A stretch of 64,000 bases of DNA from the NCBI GenBank assembly GCA_009668015.1, contig WJYB01000007.1, positions 62,001-126,000 on the forward strand, in the 5' to 3' direction. The notes beneath the pieces were generated by a model. The model saw only the letters and a list, made by a program, of their open reading frames with translations, was not told the origin of the DNA and made no database searches. This DNA comes from Enterobacteriaceae bacterium RIT714. Its GTDB lineage: Bacteria > Pseudomonadota > Gammaproteobacteria > Enterobacterales > Enterobacteriaceae. Shown piece by piece: positions 63,757-64,000 of the stretch; the stretch's first letter is position 1, and each line of letters opens with the position of its first letter. Made by a program: the position numbers and the translations under genes.

Positions 63757-64000
63757 TTATTTATCACGCTGGATTATATAGTCCGCTAGCGCTTCCAGTG
63801 CCGAGGTATCCAGTGACTGCGCGGCCAGCTCATTCAGAGACTGACGGGCATCATCAATCAGATCCCGGGCTTTACGTTGGGCTTGCTCAAGGCCCAGCAG
63901 GGCGGGGTAGGTACTTTTGCCAAGTTGCTGATCCGCACCCTGACGTTTTCCCAATGTTGCAGTATCGCCCACGATATCCAGAATGTCATCCTGAACCTGG
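63757..64000 (-). CDS. ispA: Farnesyl diphosphate synthase, 3' part
   Basis: About 80 C-terminal residues are present; the gene runs off the right edge. They include the second aspartate-rich motif QVQDDILDIVGD and the C-terminus DTSALEALADYIIQRDK, matching E. coli IspA, which condenses IPP with DMAPP/GPP to farnesyl diphosphate. xseB and the rest of the operon would lie beyond the window. Confidence 0.95.
   Translation of the reverse strand, partial: QVQDDILDIVGDTATLGKRQGADQQLGKSTYPALLGLEQAQRKARDLIDDARQSLNELAAQSLDTSALEALADYIIQRDK

Overview
The window reads as chromosomal DNA of an enterobacterium. It is close to but distinct from Escherichia coli and Salmonella, and fits the Enterobacter/Lelliottia/Citrobacter/Klebsiella group. 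The evidence is colinearity with the E. coli hemB-to-ispA segment, near-identical housekeeping proteins (SecD, NusB, Dxs, PhoB), one ERIC element and several dispersed GC-rich hairpin repeats. No tRNA, rRNA, insertion sequence, prophage or CRISPR array was seen.

Layout. 0.3-8.1 kb (minus): an UhpA/UhpB/UhpC-like sensing system followed directly by an AfuABC-type ABC importer, read as one hexose-phosphate sensing and uptake locus. 8.35-11.8 kb (plus): tauABCD for taurine sulfur use. 11.8-18 kb: hemB, an intact YaiT-like autotransporter, iprA/yaiV and ampH. 18.1-25.2 kb: sbmA-yaiW, yaiY, yaiZ and ddlA, with three accessory genes (an isochorismatase-fold hydrolase, an extensin/M15-like protein, an MdtG-like MFS pump). 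25.4-34.5 kb: iraP, phoA, psiF, dgcC (adrA), proC, yaiI, aroL, yaiA, aroM, ppnP, rdgC, mak. 34.7-44.6 kb: sbcC, sbcD, phoB, phoR, brnQ, proY. 44.7-53.7 kb: malZ, a TsaA-type peroxiredoxin, acpH, queA, tgt, yajC, secD, secF. 53.7-64 kb: an M24-fold protein lacking metal ligands, tsx, yajI, nrdR, ribD, ribE, nusB, thiL, yajO, dxs and the 3' part of ispA.

How the genes work together. Several phosphate-linked functions sit here: hexose-phosphate uptake, PhoB/PhoR, and PhoA with PsiF behind a Pho box. The queA-tgt-yajC-secD-secF run couples queuosine tRNA modification with the Sec accessory complex. The nrdR-ribD-ribE-nusB-thiL run couples dNTP regulation, riboflavin and thiamine cofactor synthesis and antitermination. 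Relative to the E. coli K-12 order I remember, araJ, yajD and pgpA are absent from their expected places. Tandem hairpin repeats occupy the araJ and pgpA positions, and the M24-like gene occupies the yajD position.

Most of the window is ordinary core genome. The parts most worth a second look are the composite Uhp-Afu locus with a dyad in its one large internal gap, the M15-like extensin-domain protein next to ddlA, the M24 pseudo-enzyme, and the pgpA and araJ deletions associated with repeats.
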